A stretch of DNA of 64,000 nucleotides from Mycobacterium sp. 050128 (GTDB lineage Bacteria; Actinomycetota; Actinomycetes; Mycobacteriales; Mycobacteriaceae): assembly GCF_036409155.1 (NCBI RefSeq), contig NZ_JAZGLW010000001.1, positions 682,001 through 746,000 of the forward strand, written 5' to 3'. The notes under the pieces are model-generated. The model did no database searches. It saw nothing but the letters and a program-made list of their open reading frames with translations, and had not been told where the DNA came from. Positions 1-8,802 of the stretch are shown here, piece by piece (the stretch's first letter is position 1; every line of letters begins with the position of its first letter). Position numbers and translations under genes: made by a program.

Positions 1-564
<564 letters not shown>

Positions 565-593
565 TCGGCCGTGAACCAGTCGTTATCGCGGTG

Positions 594-599
594 TATAGT
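594..599 (+). promoter_or_regulatory. -10 hexamer for a leaderless transcript
   Basis: TATAGT fits the mycobacterial TANNNT -10 consensus and ends 7 bases before the ATG at 607. Transcription would start at or within a base of that ATG. This supports 607 rather than the upstream in-frame GTG at 571 as the start of the DUF732 gene. Confidence 0.55.
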
Positions 600-606
600 C
601 CGGCTA

Positions 607-1026
607 ATGAGGGGTACCAAGCTGCTTGCAAGCGTCGCCGCGGCGGCGGCCGCAATTTCGCTGGGCGCATCGCTGGGAGCGCCGGCAATGGCCGACCCAA
701 CGACACCGCCGCTGCCGCCTCCGGCTCCGACGCCGCTGCGGACGCCGTCGCCGCCCAGCGACTACGACGCCCCATTCAAGCAAACCGTCAACGGCTTCGG
801 CATCTACCAGCCGCAGGACCAGCTCGCGTGGTTGGGCAAGATCGCCTGCGATCGGCTGGGCAGGGGCGTGGACCACGACGCGTACCAGTCGGCCAACTTC
901 ATCCAGCACAACCTGCCGCGGGGTACTAGCCAGGGACAGGCGTTCCAGTTCCTCGGCGCGGCCGTCGATCACTACTGCCCGGACCAGGTGGGCGTCGTCC
1001 AGGCCGCGGGCCAACACCCGAACTAG
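607..1026 (+). CDS. Secreted DUF732 protein (Rv0559c-like)
   Basis: A 139-residue protein with a Sec signal peptide: basic start, a long Ala-rich hydrophobic run, and a likely cleavage after APAMA at residue 29. A Pro/Thr-rich linker (about 30-50) precedes a small helical domain with two cysteines, C81 and C124, typical of the DUF732 family of small exported mycobacterial proteins. Function is unknown. It follows the methyltransferase as Rv0559c follows Rv0560c. The upstream GTG at 571 would add 12 residues ahead of the signal peptide and is disfavoured because a -10 box sits just before 607. Confidence 0.8.
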   Translation: MRGTKLLASVAAAAAAISLGASLGAPAMADPTTPPLPPPAPTPLRTPSPPSDYDAPFKQTVNGFGIYQPQDQLAWLGKIACDRLGRGVDHDAYQSANFIQHNLPRGTSQGQAFQFLGAAVDHYCPDQVGVVQAAGQHPN

Positions 1027-1029
1027 TCG

Positions 1030-1722
1030 TCAGCGCAGGGGCTTATGCCCCGCATGTAGCGCCACGATTCCGCCGGTCAGGTTGCGCCACCGCACGCCCG
1101 ACCATCCCGCTTGTGCCATCTGCTCTGCCAGTGCGGCTTGATCGGGCCAGGCCCTGATCGACTCCGCGAGATACACATAGGCGTCGGGGTTGCTGGACAC
1201 CGCCTGCGCTACCCGTGGCAGCGTCCGCATCAGATATTCCTTGTAGACGGTGGCGAACAGCGCGTTGGTGGGTGTGGAGAATTCGCACACCAGCAGGCGT
1301 CCACCGGGCCGGGTGACCCGGGCCATCTCCCGCAGCCCCGCCAGCGGGTCGACGACGTTGCGCAAACCGAAACTGATTGTGACGGCGTCGAATACGCCGT
1401 CGGCGAACGGCAGCTTGGTGGCGTCGCCGGCGACCTTCGGCAGCTTGCGCGCACCGCCCGCGGCGAGCATCCCGACCGAGAAGTCGGCCGCCACACACCA
1501 GGCTCCGGATTTCGCCAGTTCCACCGTGGACACCGCGGTGCCCGCCGCGAGGTCGAGCACCTTGTGGCCGGGTCCGATCCGCAGCGCCGAGCGGGTCGCC
1601 CGTCGCCAATACCGGTCCTGCCCCAGCGACAACACGGTGTTGGTCAGGTCATAGCGTCGGGCGACGCCGTCGAACATCGACGCGACCTCCCGGGGGTTCT
1701 TGTCCAAGGCCGCACGACTCAC
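1030..1722 (-). CDS. menG: Demethylmenaquinone methyltransferase
   Basis: A 230-residue UbiE/MenG methyltransferase that adds the ring methyl group to demethylmenaquinone using SAM, the last step of menaquinone synthesis. The N-terminal family signature ([18 protein letters not shown]) is at about residues 24-41, SAM motif I (VLDLAAGTA) at about 55-63, and the UbiE block ISFGLRN follows. The start is GTG. It converges on the DUF732 gene with a 3-base gap. mgtA and menD lie upstream on the same strand, so it belongs to the men region, although the 119-base gap to mgtA suggests its own promoter or read-through. Confidence 0.93.
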   Translation of the reverse strand: MSRAALDKNPREVASMFDGVARRYDLTNTVLSLGQDRYWRRATRSALRIGPGHKVLDLAAGTAVSTVELAKSGAWCVAADFSVGMLAAGGARKLPKVAGDATKLPFADGVFDAVTISFGLRNVVDPLAGLREMARVTRPGGRLLVCEFSTPTNALFATVYKEYLMRTLPRVAQAVSSNPDAYVYLAESIRAWPDQAALAEQMAQAGWSGVRWRNLTGGIVALHAGHKPLR

Positions 1723-1841
1723 GACGAAGACGCTACCCGGCCCAGTTCGCGCCGCTCGGCAAAGGTGCGCCGATCAGCGCGTGACATCGTTGGAGCGGTG
1801 GCAGCCGGTCGCCGAACCAGCGCAGGGCTAGCGGCGCAGCG

Positions 1842-3002
1842 TCACTCGCCTTGCGCGAGTTTGCGTTGCGCGTTGCGGGCGCGCGCCCTGGCGATGGGGG
1901 ATTGCACGGCCGTGTAGTGCCCGAGCAACTCGTCACAGATGGCGGGCCAGGTGCGGGCCAGGACGCTCTTGCGCGCGGCTTGCGAATAGCGCGGCCGCTC
2001 GGCCAGCAGATGTCCCACCGCTTCGGGTAGCCGCTGCTCGAATTCGTGGACTCCCAAGAGCAGTCCGGTGCGCCACGGGGTGACGAGGTCACGCGGTCCC
2101 CCCGCGTCGGGCGCGATCACCGGCAACCCGGACGCCAGCGCCTCCTGCACGACTTGGCAGAACGTCTCGTGCTCACCGGTGTGGACGAAAACGTCCATGC
2201 TCGCGTACGCCGCGGCGAGCTCGGCGCCGTACATGGCGCCGGTGAATCGCGCTGTGGGCATTGCCGATTGGAGCTTTTGCTGGTCGACGCCGTCTCCGAC
2301 GATGACGACCTGCACGTCACCGGCGGCGGCAAGGCCGGCGAGGCGTTCCACATGCTTCTCCGGCGCCAACCGGCCCACGAATCCGACGATCGGCTTGCCT
2401 TCGGGCGACCAGTGCTGCCGTAATGCCTCGTCGCGCGCCGACGGCGCGTATCCCATGATGTCGACACCGCGCGCCCAGTGATGGACCCGCGGGATTCGAT
2501 GGGCGACAAGCGATTCCATCGTCGCCGTGGAAGGAGCCAACGTGCGGTCGGCGAGGCGGTGCAGGTGGCGGAACCACGCCCACGCCGCGCGGGTCGTGAT
2601 CCCGATGCCGTAGCTCTCGGCGAAACCCGGTACGTCGGTTTGATAGACGGCGACCGTCGGCACGCCGAGGTAGCGCGCTGCTCGCACGCCGCCGTAGCCC
2701 AGCAGCGCCGGCGATGCGAGATGCATCACATCGGGCTGGAATCCGCGCAGCACCTTGAGCAGTCGCGGCCGGGGCACACCAAGCGGCAACGTGGTGACCT
2801 TCGGGAACATCCGCGACGGCACCCGGTGTACCCGGATGCCGTCGTGAATGCGCTCGGCGGGAGGTTCACCGGGCGGGGTGTCGGGGGCGATCACCAGAGC
2901 TTCATGGCCCGTTCGGCGCAAATGCTCTAGTACGCGGATTACTGAATTACTGACACCGTTGACATGTGGCAGAAAGGATTCTGCGACGATCGCAACGCGC
3001 AC
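1842..3002 (-). CDS. mgtA: GDP-mannose-dependent alpha-mannosyltransferase (GT4)
   Basis: A 386-residue GT-B fold, GT4-family glycosyltransferase. The N-terminus [18 protein letters not shown] is the usual start of MgtA/PimB-type enzymes with the glycine-containing acceptor loop. The C-terminal nucleotide-sugar site shows [16 protein letters not shown] and the E-x7-E region [13 protein letters not shown] near residue 280. MgtA (Rv0557, once called PimB) mannosylates glucuronosyl-diacylglycerol for lipoglycans; that assignment is by family. The start is GTG. The small membrane protein at 3080-3604 lies 77 bases upstream on the same strand. Confidence 0.9.
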   Translation of the reverse strand: MRVAIVAESFLPHVNGVSNSVIRVLEHLRRTGHEALVIAPDTPPGEPPAERIHDGIRVHRVPSRMFPKVTTLPLGVPRPRLLKVLRGFQPDVMHLASPALLGYGGVRAARYLGVPTVAVYQTDVPGFAESYGIGITTRAAWAWFRHLHRLADRTLAPSTATMESLVAHRIPRVHHWARGVDIMGYAPSARDEALRQHWSPEGKPIVGFVGRLAPEKHVERLAGLAAAGDVQVVIVGDGVDQQKLQSAMPTARFTGAMYGAELAAAYASMDVFVHTGEHETFCQVVQEALASGLPVIAPDAGGPRDLVTPWRTGLLLGVHEFEQRLPEAVGHLLAERPRYSQAARKSVLARTWPAICDELLGHYTAVQSPIARARARNAQRKLAQGE

Positions 3003-3079
3003 GAGGACATACTGTCAGCACTGCCTGTCTCTGAGGTTGCCGACTGGCATACGGGGCGCGAAATTTGCCGCATAAAGCG

Positions 3080-3604
3080 TTATGCGTCTTTGCTACCCGC
3101 ACTTTCGGCCGTGTCGCGCCGGTCCAATCGCTTGTCTATCAGCGCGAGGCCTAACAGCACAACCAGGGCGACGAGCCAACTGACGACCGCGATCGACCCT
3201 GCCGGGATTATCGCCAGCCCGGCGTTGCGGTGCTGGACTCGCACCAGGTTCGGGTCGCTCTTGTTGTATTCGACGTATATCCGCATACCCGTGGCTAATT
3301 CGGACGGGTATAACACGCCGAGCTCGGGCCGGTAGGTGACTCGCTCAGGTGTGACGAATTCGATTGTCGACCGGCGCGGCCCCGCACTGAGCACCTCCGC
3401 CTGCGCCACACCCATGTTGTGCCGGATCGCGAGGTCATTGCGCCAGGCGCCGGCTACCAGCAACACCGACTGCAGCGTCACCAGCCCGGCGATGACCAGC
3501 ACCGCGATCCGGGCCAGCCGCAACGCAATCCGCGCCGGCGTGCCCGGCGGCTCATCGCTGCGACCGTGGATCAGACTGCGCAGCAATGCTTTTGGTGACT
3601 TCAC
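3080..3604 (-). CDS. DUF3592 membrane protein (Rv0556-like)
   Basis: A 174-residue protein with two transmembrane segments, about residues 27-55 (rich in L, V and I) and 130-155, flanking an extracytoplasmic loop of ~80 residues. The loop contains a [20 protein letters not shown] strand region typical of DUF3592 proteins. The C-terminus is charged. The function is unknown. Its GTG start overlaps the menD stop by four bases (GTGA), so it is very likely translationally coupled to menD. Rv0556 occupies the same position in M. tuberculosis. Confidence 0.8.
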   Translation of the reverse strand: MKSPKALLRSLIHGRSDEPPGTPARIALRLARIAVLVIAGLVTLQSVLLVAGAWRNDLAIRHNMGVAQAEVLSAGPRRSTIEFVTPERVTYRPELGVLYPSELATGMRIYVEYNKSDPNLVRVQHRNAGLAIIPAGSIAVVSWLVALVVLLGLALIDKRLDRRDTAESAGSKDA

Positions 3605-5250
3605 AAGGCAGCCTTGATGGCGGCATGGAGTCCGCGCAGCGACGACCGGTCCGCCTTGACCTCCAGCACCCGCATCCCGGCGCCGGATTCATTGAGCGCC
3701 GCGTCCAGTCCGTCGAGCTCGACCTGACGGCATTCGACGTGGTAGGCGCGGCATAGCGCTCCGACGTCCACATCGTGCGGGGTGCCGAAGATCCGCGAGG
3801 ACACGTCCGAGAACCTCGAGTCGCCCTGCTCCAGCAATTCGAAGATGCCGCCGCCGTTGTCGTTGGACACCACGATGGTCAGATGGCGCGGCGTCGGCTC
3901 GGTCGGACCGATCAGCAGCCCGGAGCTGTCGTGGACGAACGTCAGGTCGCCGATCAAGGCGACGGTACGGGCCGGGTTCTCGGTCGTGCCGTTGCGTTCG
4001 TGCGCGAGTGCCGCACCGATCGCGGTGGACACGGTGCCGTCGATGCCGGCGACGCCGCGATTGGACCGGACCCGGATGCCGGTCGTGTCGAACCCCACCA
4101 GCGCGGCGTCACGGACCGGGTTGGACGCCCCGAGCACGAGCTGATCGCCCGGTCGCAGCGCATCCGCCACGGCGGCGGCGACGTGCAGTCCGGTGGTCAA
4201 TGGATGCGCCGCGAGCTGGCCGCGCACCGCCGCGACGGCGTGCCGGTTCATCTCCGAGCAGCGGTCCAGCCACGCCGGGTTGGGTGTCCCCGTGGTCACC
4301 GCCCGGGTTCCGGTGGCCTGCGAGTTACCCGAGACGTCCGGCCAGCGCGGTCCGGTGGTCAGCGCGTACACCGGCACCTTCGGGTCGGCCAGCAGCGACG
4401 AGACCGGGCGATGCAGTGTCGGTCGGCCGAGCATGATCACCTGCTTCGGGCGCAGCAGCGCCAGGGCCAGCGGGTGCAACGGATTGGCCGCCGCCGGCGC
4501 GGTCGGTTCGGCCACGGTCGGCAGCTGCGCGAGGGCGGGCTGCACGCCGGCGCCATGGCCGGCGATGACGACGGTGTCCGGCGACAGATCGATTTCCAGC
4601 GGCTGGTCGAAGGTGACCGGCGGCGTGTAGGTCCACGGCCTGCCGTCGGGCCGGCCCGGCGGCGTCACCGCGCCGTGCGGCTCCGGATCCGGCACCAGCG
4701 GCTCGCGCAGCGGGATGTCGAACTGCACGGGCCCGGCATTGGCGGTGCGAGAACCGGTGGCCGCCGCCAATACCCGGCAGGTGGCCGACCGCCAGGTCGC
4801 ATTGAGCGAATCCAGTCGCTCCGGCGCGTCCTCGGCCAGGCCCAGGCTGATCGCGGCGCGAACCTGGGTGCCGAAGTAGCCCAGCTGCTCCATCGTCTGG
4901 TTGGCCCCGGTGCCCAGCAATTCGTAGGGCCGGTTGGCCGACAGCACGATCAGCGGCACCCGCGCGTAGTTCGCCTCGACGACGGCCGGACCGAGATTGG
5001 CGACCGCGGTGCCCGAGGTCATCGCCACGCAGACCGGCGCGCCCGCCGCGATCGCCAACCCGATGGCCAGATAGCCGGCGGTGCGTTCGTCGATGCGCAC
5101 ATGCAGCCGGAGGCGACCGGAGCGATCGGCGTCGTGCAGCGCGAACGCCAGCGGGGCGTTGCGCGAGCCGGGGCATAACACCACGTCGCGGACGCCGCCG
5201 CGGATCAGCTCGTCAACGACGACGCGAGCCTGTGTCGTCGAAGGATTCAC
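3601..5250 (-). CDS. menD: 2-succinyl-5-enolpyruvyl-6-hydroxy-3-cyclohexene-1-carboxylate synthase
   Basis: A 549-residue thiamine-diphosphate enzyme joining isochorismate and 2-oxoglutarate, the first committed step of menaquinone synthesis. The N-terminal domain has the catalytic glutamate (E55 in [10 protein letters not shown]) and the SRNAPL segment. The ThDP/metal motif is near residues 432-462: [11 protein letters not shown], then [14 protein letters not shown]. Length matches the family (~554). The start is GTG, just beyond a tandem repeat separating it from bpoC. It is coupled at its 3' end to the DUF3592 gene by a four-base overlap. Confidence 0.95.
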   Translation of the reverse strand: MNPSTTQARVVVDELIRGGVRDVVLCPGSRNAPLAFALHDADRSGRLRLHVRIDERTAGYLAIGLAIAAGAPVCVAMTSGTAVANLGPAVVEANYARVPLIVLSANRPYELLGTGANQTMEQLGYFGTQVRAAISLGLAEDAPERLDSLNATWRSATCRVLAAATGSRTANAGPVQFDIPLREPLVPDPEPHGAVTPPGRPDGRPWTYTPPVTFDQPLEIDLSPDTVVIAGHGAGVQPALAQLPTVAEPTAPAAANPLHPLALALLRPKQVIMLGRPTLHRPVSSLLADPKVPVYALTTGPRWPDVSGNSQATGTRAVTTGTPNPAWLDRCSEMNRHAVAAVRGQLAAHPLTTGLHVAAAVADALRPGDQLVLGASNPVRDAALVGFDTTGIRVRSNRGVAGIDGTVSTAIGAALAHERNGTTENPARTVALIGDLTFVHDSSGLLIGPTEPTPRHLTIVVSNDNGGGIFELLEQGDSRFSDVSSRIFGTPHDVDVGALCRAYHVECRQVELDGLDAALNESGAGMRVLEVKADRSSLRGLHAAIKAAL

Positions 5251-5269
5251 TCCTACAGGGTGTCACAGC

Positions 5270-5380
5270 GCGCTGACGATGCCCGACGCGCAGCGACGGG
5301 AGGAGGAAGCGGGCAATCAAACCAACGCGCTGACGATGCCCGACGCACAGCGACGGGAGGAGGAAGCGGGCAATCAGACC
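5270..5380. repeat. 57-bp tandem repeat, two copies, MIRU-like
   Basis: Unit 1 is 5270-5326 and unit 2 starts at 5327 and runs to about 5380. They differ at only two positions over the 54 shared bases. Both contain the G-rich stretch GACGGGAGGAGGAAGCGGGC. The bpoC stop codon (5374-5376) is supplied by the repeat, and the same stop recurs at the equivalent site in unit 1 (5317-5319). Size, sequence flavour and position between co-directional genes resemble mycobacterial interspersed repetitive units (MIRUs); that family assignment is from memory. Copy number may vary between strains. Confidence 0.8.
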
Positions 5381-6156
5381 TCGGTGAAGAACTTCAGCGC
5401 CACGCTGTTCACCGCCTCGGGCCGCTCCAAGAACCCGAGATGGCCCGCGTCGGGGATCTGCACGTAGCGGCCGTTGGGCAAGGCGTCAGCGACTTCGCGC
5501 CCCAAGTGCGGCGGAGTGATGACATCGTCGGCGAATCCCATCACCAGCACCGGGGTGTTGATGCCGCGGTACGCCGCGAGCCGGCTGGTCTGCGGGGACA
5601 CGCTCAGCTGAGTGCGCAACCCGGGGGTGCGCTTGACCGGCCAGGCCCGGAACATGGTGATCCAGTCGGCGACCAGCACGTCGTCATTGATCGTTTTACG
5701 CGAAAAGTTCTCCAGCACACGGACTTTCGCCTCGTAAGCGGGCGGTAGTACGGTGCTGGACGCGTAGAGCTCCTGCTCGCCCTCATGGAAGCCCTGACGG
5801 GCGCGGTCCAGGCGGCCGCGGGTGGCCATCAGCACCGCGGCGGTCACCAGCTCGGGGCGCGCCACCATCAGCTCTTGGGCGATGAACGCGCCCATCGACA
5901 CCCCGACGATGCGCGCCGGGGCCGCACCCAGGGACTCGATCAGGGTCGCGGTGTCGTTGACCATGGTCTCCGTCGTGAACCCCTCGGCGTTTTCGGTGGC
6001 GCCGATCCCGCGATTGTCGAAGGTGATCACGCGATAACCCGCGGACGTGAAGGCCGGGACCTGATGCGGTAACCAGGTGCGTCCGGGGCCGCCGCTGCCC
6101 GAGATGAAGACCACGGGCTCACCGCTGCCTCGGTCGTCATACGCCAGGTTGATCAC
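5374..6156 (-). CDS. bpoC: Alpha/beta hydrolase (BpoC-like); candidate MenH
   Basis: A 260-residue alpha/beta hydrolase annotated in mycobacteria as a non-heme bromoperoxidase (Rv0554). The triad is visible: S87 in the nucleophile elbow GVSMGA, an aspartate at D210/D211 (GFADDVITPP), and H239 (PDAGHLGF). The GTG start at 6156 overlaps the menC stop by four bases (GTGA), which excludes the longer upstream reading frame. It lies between menC and menD, and no other MenH candidate occurs in this otherwise nearly complete men region. It could therefore be the SHCHC synthase MenH; that role is inference. Confidence 0.87.
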   Translation of the reverse strand: MINLAYDDRGSGEPVVFISGSGGPGRTWLPHQVPAFTSAGYRVITFDNRGIGATENAEGFTTETMVNDTATLIESLGAAPARIVGVSMGAFIAQELMVARPELVTAAVLMATRGRLDRARQGFHEGEQELYASSTVLPPAYEAKVRVLENFSRKTINDDVLVADWITMFRAWPVKRTPGLRTQLSVSPQTSRLAAYRGINTPVLVMGFADDVITPPHLGREVADALPNGRYVQIPDAGHLGFLERPEAVNSVALKFFTEV

Positions 6157-7124
6157 TCGATCGACGGTACAAGGAGCCGATGGCAGGCCTTGACCCGGTC
6201 GATCCACCACTGCCGACGCTCGGGCGATGCCCGCAGCGCGCTCAGCCGCTCCGGGTCGGGTGCAACAGGCCCGACGGCCAGGTGGCCGTCGACGACCGCG
6301 GCGGGAGCGGCGACGTCTTCCAGGAACAGCCCGCCGGTGCCCAGCCCGCAAGCGTGCGACAGTCGCGGTAATGCCGCCGCGGCGCGCAGGCCGGCGGCGA
6401 TGCCGACCGCCGAGTCCAGCGCGCTGGACACCACGACCGGGATGTCGATCTGGGCGGCAATGTCCAGCAGGGCCGAAATCCCGCCCAGCGGAGCGACTTT
6501 GAGGACCGCGATGTCCGCGGCGCCGGCGCGGACCACCGCCAGCGGGTCGTCGGCCTTGCGGATGCTCTCGTCGGCGGCGATCGGCACGTCGATCCGCCGC
6601 CGCAGCTCGGCAAGTTCGTCGACGGTGGCGCAGGGTTGTTCGAGGTATTCCAGCGGGCCGTGGACGGTCAGCACGGCCGCGGCCAGCATCGCCTCGTCGA
6701 CCGTCCAGCCGCCGTTGGCGTCCACCCGCACCATCGGGACCAGTTCGCGCACCGCGTTGACCCGGGCGACGTCGTCAACCAGCGTCTGACCCGGCTCGGC
6801 GACCTTCACCTTGGCCGTTTCGGCGCCGGGAAAGCGGGCCAGCACATCCGGCACTTCAGCCGCGGCCACGGCCGGCACGGTGGCGTTGATCGGGATGCGG
6901 TCGCGGTGCACCGGCGGCGGCGCCCGGTAGGCGCCCTCGATGCCCGAGGCCAGCCACGCCGTCGCCTCGGCCGGCCCGTATTCCAGGAAGGCGCCGAACT
7001 CGCCCCACCCCGCCGGTCCCTCGATCAGCGCGACCTCGCGGGTGGTGATGCCGCGAAACCGCACTCGCATCGGCAGCGCCACCACATGCAGGCGATCCAG
7101 CAGATCGCCCAAAGCCGGCCTCAC
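6153..7124 (-). CDS. menC: o-Succinylbenzoate synthase
   Basis: A 323-residue enolase-superfamily enzyme dehydrating SHCHC to o-succinylbenzoate. Catalytic features are K105-x-K107 (AKVKVAE), metal ligands D135 (RVDANGGW), E162 (EYLEQPC) and D185 (AADESI), and the second catalytic lysine K209 (VLKVAPLGG). The GTG start at 7124 overlaps the stop of the amidohydrolase gene by four bases, and the N-terminus VRPALGDLLDRLHVVALP fits known mycobacterial MenC, so the longer open frame is not used. The stop overlaps bpoC in the same way. Confidence 0.93.
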   Translation of the reverse strand: MRPALGDLLDRLHVVALPMRVRFRGITTREVALIEGPAGWGEFGAFLEYGPAEATAWLASGIEGAYRAPPPVHRDRIPINATVPAVAAAEVPDVLARFPGAETAKVKVAEPGQTLVDDVARVNAVRELVPMVRVDANGGWTVDEAMLAAAVLTVHGPLEYLEQPCATVDELAELRRRIDVPIAADESIRKADDPLAVVRAGAADIAVLKVAPLGGISALLDIAAQIDIPVVVSSALDSAVGIAAGLRAAAALPRLSHACGLGTGGLFLEDVAAPAAVVDGHLAVGPVAPDPERLSALRASPERRQWWIDRVKACHRLLVPSIE

Positions 7125-8725
7125 CGGCTGTAGACCTGGCGGCCCGCCAGATACGTCGCCCGCACCTCGAGATCGGCGATCTGCTCGGGCGGCACCGTGC
7201 GTGGATCGGCCGACAGCACCACCAGGTCCGCGTACTTGCCGACCTCGAGCGAGCCGATGTCGTCGTCGGCGAACAGCTGCCAGGCCGCGTCGATGGTCTG
7301 GGCGCGGATCGCCTGGTCGACGGTCAGCCGCTCCTCGGGGCCCAGCACCCGGCCGCTGGGCGCCGTCCTCGTCACGGCCACGCTGATGTTGCGCAGCGGC
7401 TCCTCCGGCGTGACGGGCGGGTCGTTGTGCAACGAGATCCGCATGCCGGTGGCCACGGCGGATCCTGCCGGCATCCAACGGGATCCGCGCTCCTCGCCGA
7501 ACAACCCGTCGACGATCACGTCGCCCCAGTAGTGGATCTGGTCGACGAAGATGCTGCAGGTCACGCCGAGGTCGGCGGCGCGCTGCAGCTGCTCGGGCCG
7601 GATGGCCCCGACGTGCTCGAGGCGCAGCCGGTGGTCGTCGCGCGGATGGGCGCGCAGCGCCTCTTCGTAGACGTCGAGGATGGTGTCCACGCCGGCGTCG
7701 CCCTGCACATGGCAGGCCATCTGCCAGCCCAGCGGAAAGTACGCGCCGACGATCTCACGCAGCTGCTCGGCGGTGTAGTTGGCGCAGCCACACGAACCGG
7801 GCGGGATACCGATGGAGCGGGTGGCCTCGGTGTCCAGGTAGGGAAAGGACAGCGCGATATTGCCGATCCACGGCGAACCGTCCACCCAGATCTTGATGCC
7901 CACCTGGCGCAGCATGTCGTCGCCCTGGCCGGGGACCGCGGCGGTGGCCATCTGCGCGTTGGAGACCTCGTAGGTACGCAGCCGCACCGTCAGCCGGTCG
8001 TGCAACTGCGCCACCATCGGCCCGAAGTTCGGATCGAACGCCATCTCCGAACAGGTGGTCAGCCCGGCCCGGTTGAGCCGGGCGCACTCGGCCAGCAGCA
8101 TCGCCGGGTAGCTGTCGCCCGAGATGGCGCCGCCGAGCAGCGGGAACACCGCGCCGATCTCCTCGGCCGTGCCGTCCAGCTCGCCGTCGGCGTCGCGCCC
8201 GTACTTGGCGCCCTTGGGGTCCGGGGTGTCGCGGCTCAGGCCGTTGAGTTGGGCGGCGTGCGAGTTGAAGTAGGCCTTGTGCCCGGAGTTGTGAATGATC
8301 ACCAGTGGGCCGTCGGGCGCGATGTCGTCCAGCCACGCCAGCGTCGGGTCCGGCAGGCCGGTCTGCAGCAGCGCGTCCCAGCCGTTCAGGTAGGCGCCCG
8401 TTGATCCGCGCTGCGCGACCTCGCGACGAATCGCCGCGATGACGTCGTCGGGGCCGGGGATGGTGACCGGTCGGATGTCGACGATCCGGTCCGACAGCGC
8501 GACGGCCTCCATGAGCGGATGACCGTGTGCCTCAATGAATCCCGGTAGCACGCAGCCGTCGCCGACGTCGACGGTCTGGGTGTCGGCGCCGATGAACTCG
8601 GCGACCTCGGAGCGGCTGCCGACGGCGACGATGCGGCCATCGGCGATGGCGAGCGCCTCGGCGGTGGGCCTGGCGTCATCGACGGTAAGGATGGTTCCGG
8701 TAACGACGAGATCTGCCTGCGCCAT
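7121..8725 (-). CDS. YtcJ-like metal-dependent amidohydrolase (Rv0552-like)
   Basis: A 534-residue amidohydrolase-superfamily protein of the YtcJ/exoenzyme-regulatory type. It has a small N-terminal beta domain, the metal-binding HxH (H67, H69 in GFIEAHGHPL), a central TIM barrel with further histidines (CHVQGDAG, RLEHVGAI), and the C-terminal VGKYADLVVLSADP motif that closes such enzymes. The substrate is unknown. It starts with ATG and is the first gene of a run amidohydrolase-menC-bpoC-menD-DUF3592 joined mostly by four-base overlaps. The divergent fadD8 promoter is only 77 bases away. Confidence 0.85.
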   Translation of the reverse strand: MAQADLVVTGTILTVDDARPTAEALAIADGRIVAVGSRSEVAEFIGADTQTVDVGDGCVLPGFIEAHGHPLMEAVALSDRIVDIRPVTIPGPDDVIAAIRREVAQRGSTGAYLNGWDALLQTGLPDPTLAWLDDIAPDGPLVIIHNSGHKAYFNSHAAQLNGLSRDTPDPKGAKYGRDADGELDGTAEEIGAVFPLLGGAISGDSYPAMLLAECARLNRAGLTTCSEMAFDPNFGPMVAQLHDRLTVRLRTYEVSNAQMATAAVPGQGDDMLRQVGIKIWVDGSPWIGNIALSFPYLDTEATRSIGIPPGSCGCANYTAEQLREIVGAYFPLGWQMACHVQGDAGVDTILDVYEEALRAHPRDDHRLRLEHVGAIRPEQLQRAADLGVTCSIFVDQIHYWGDVIVDGLFGEERGSRWMPAGSAVATGMRISLHNDPPVTPEEPLRNISVAVTRTAPSGRVLGPEERLTVDQAIRAQTIDAAWQLFADDDIGSLEVGKYADLVVLSADPRTVPPEQIADLEVRATYLAGRQVYSR

Positions 8726-8778
8726 GGGCAGAAAGCCTAGTGCTGCCGACGCCTGCCGAGGGGGCGGCAGACAAGAAT

Positions 8779-8792
8779 TGTAACACGTTCTA
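8779..8792. promoter_or_regulatory. KstR-type operator overlapping the fadD8 -10 box
   Basis: TGTAACACGTTCTA fits the consensus TNNAACNNGTTNNA at every fixed position. KstR is the TetR-family repressor of sterol catabolism in mycobacteria. The site overlaps a TAGTCT -10 hexamer (8791-8796) that ends six bases before the fadD8 ATG, so bound repressor would block a leaderless promoter. Binding is inferred from the sequence match only. Confidence 0.65.
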
Positions 8793-8802
8793 GTCTTGCC
8801 CC

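Noticed and set aside
3775..5178. 467-residue plus-strand open frame
   Set aside because: It is antisense to menD, which carries clear ThDP-enzyme motifs across the same bases.
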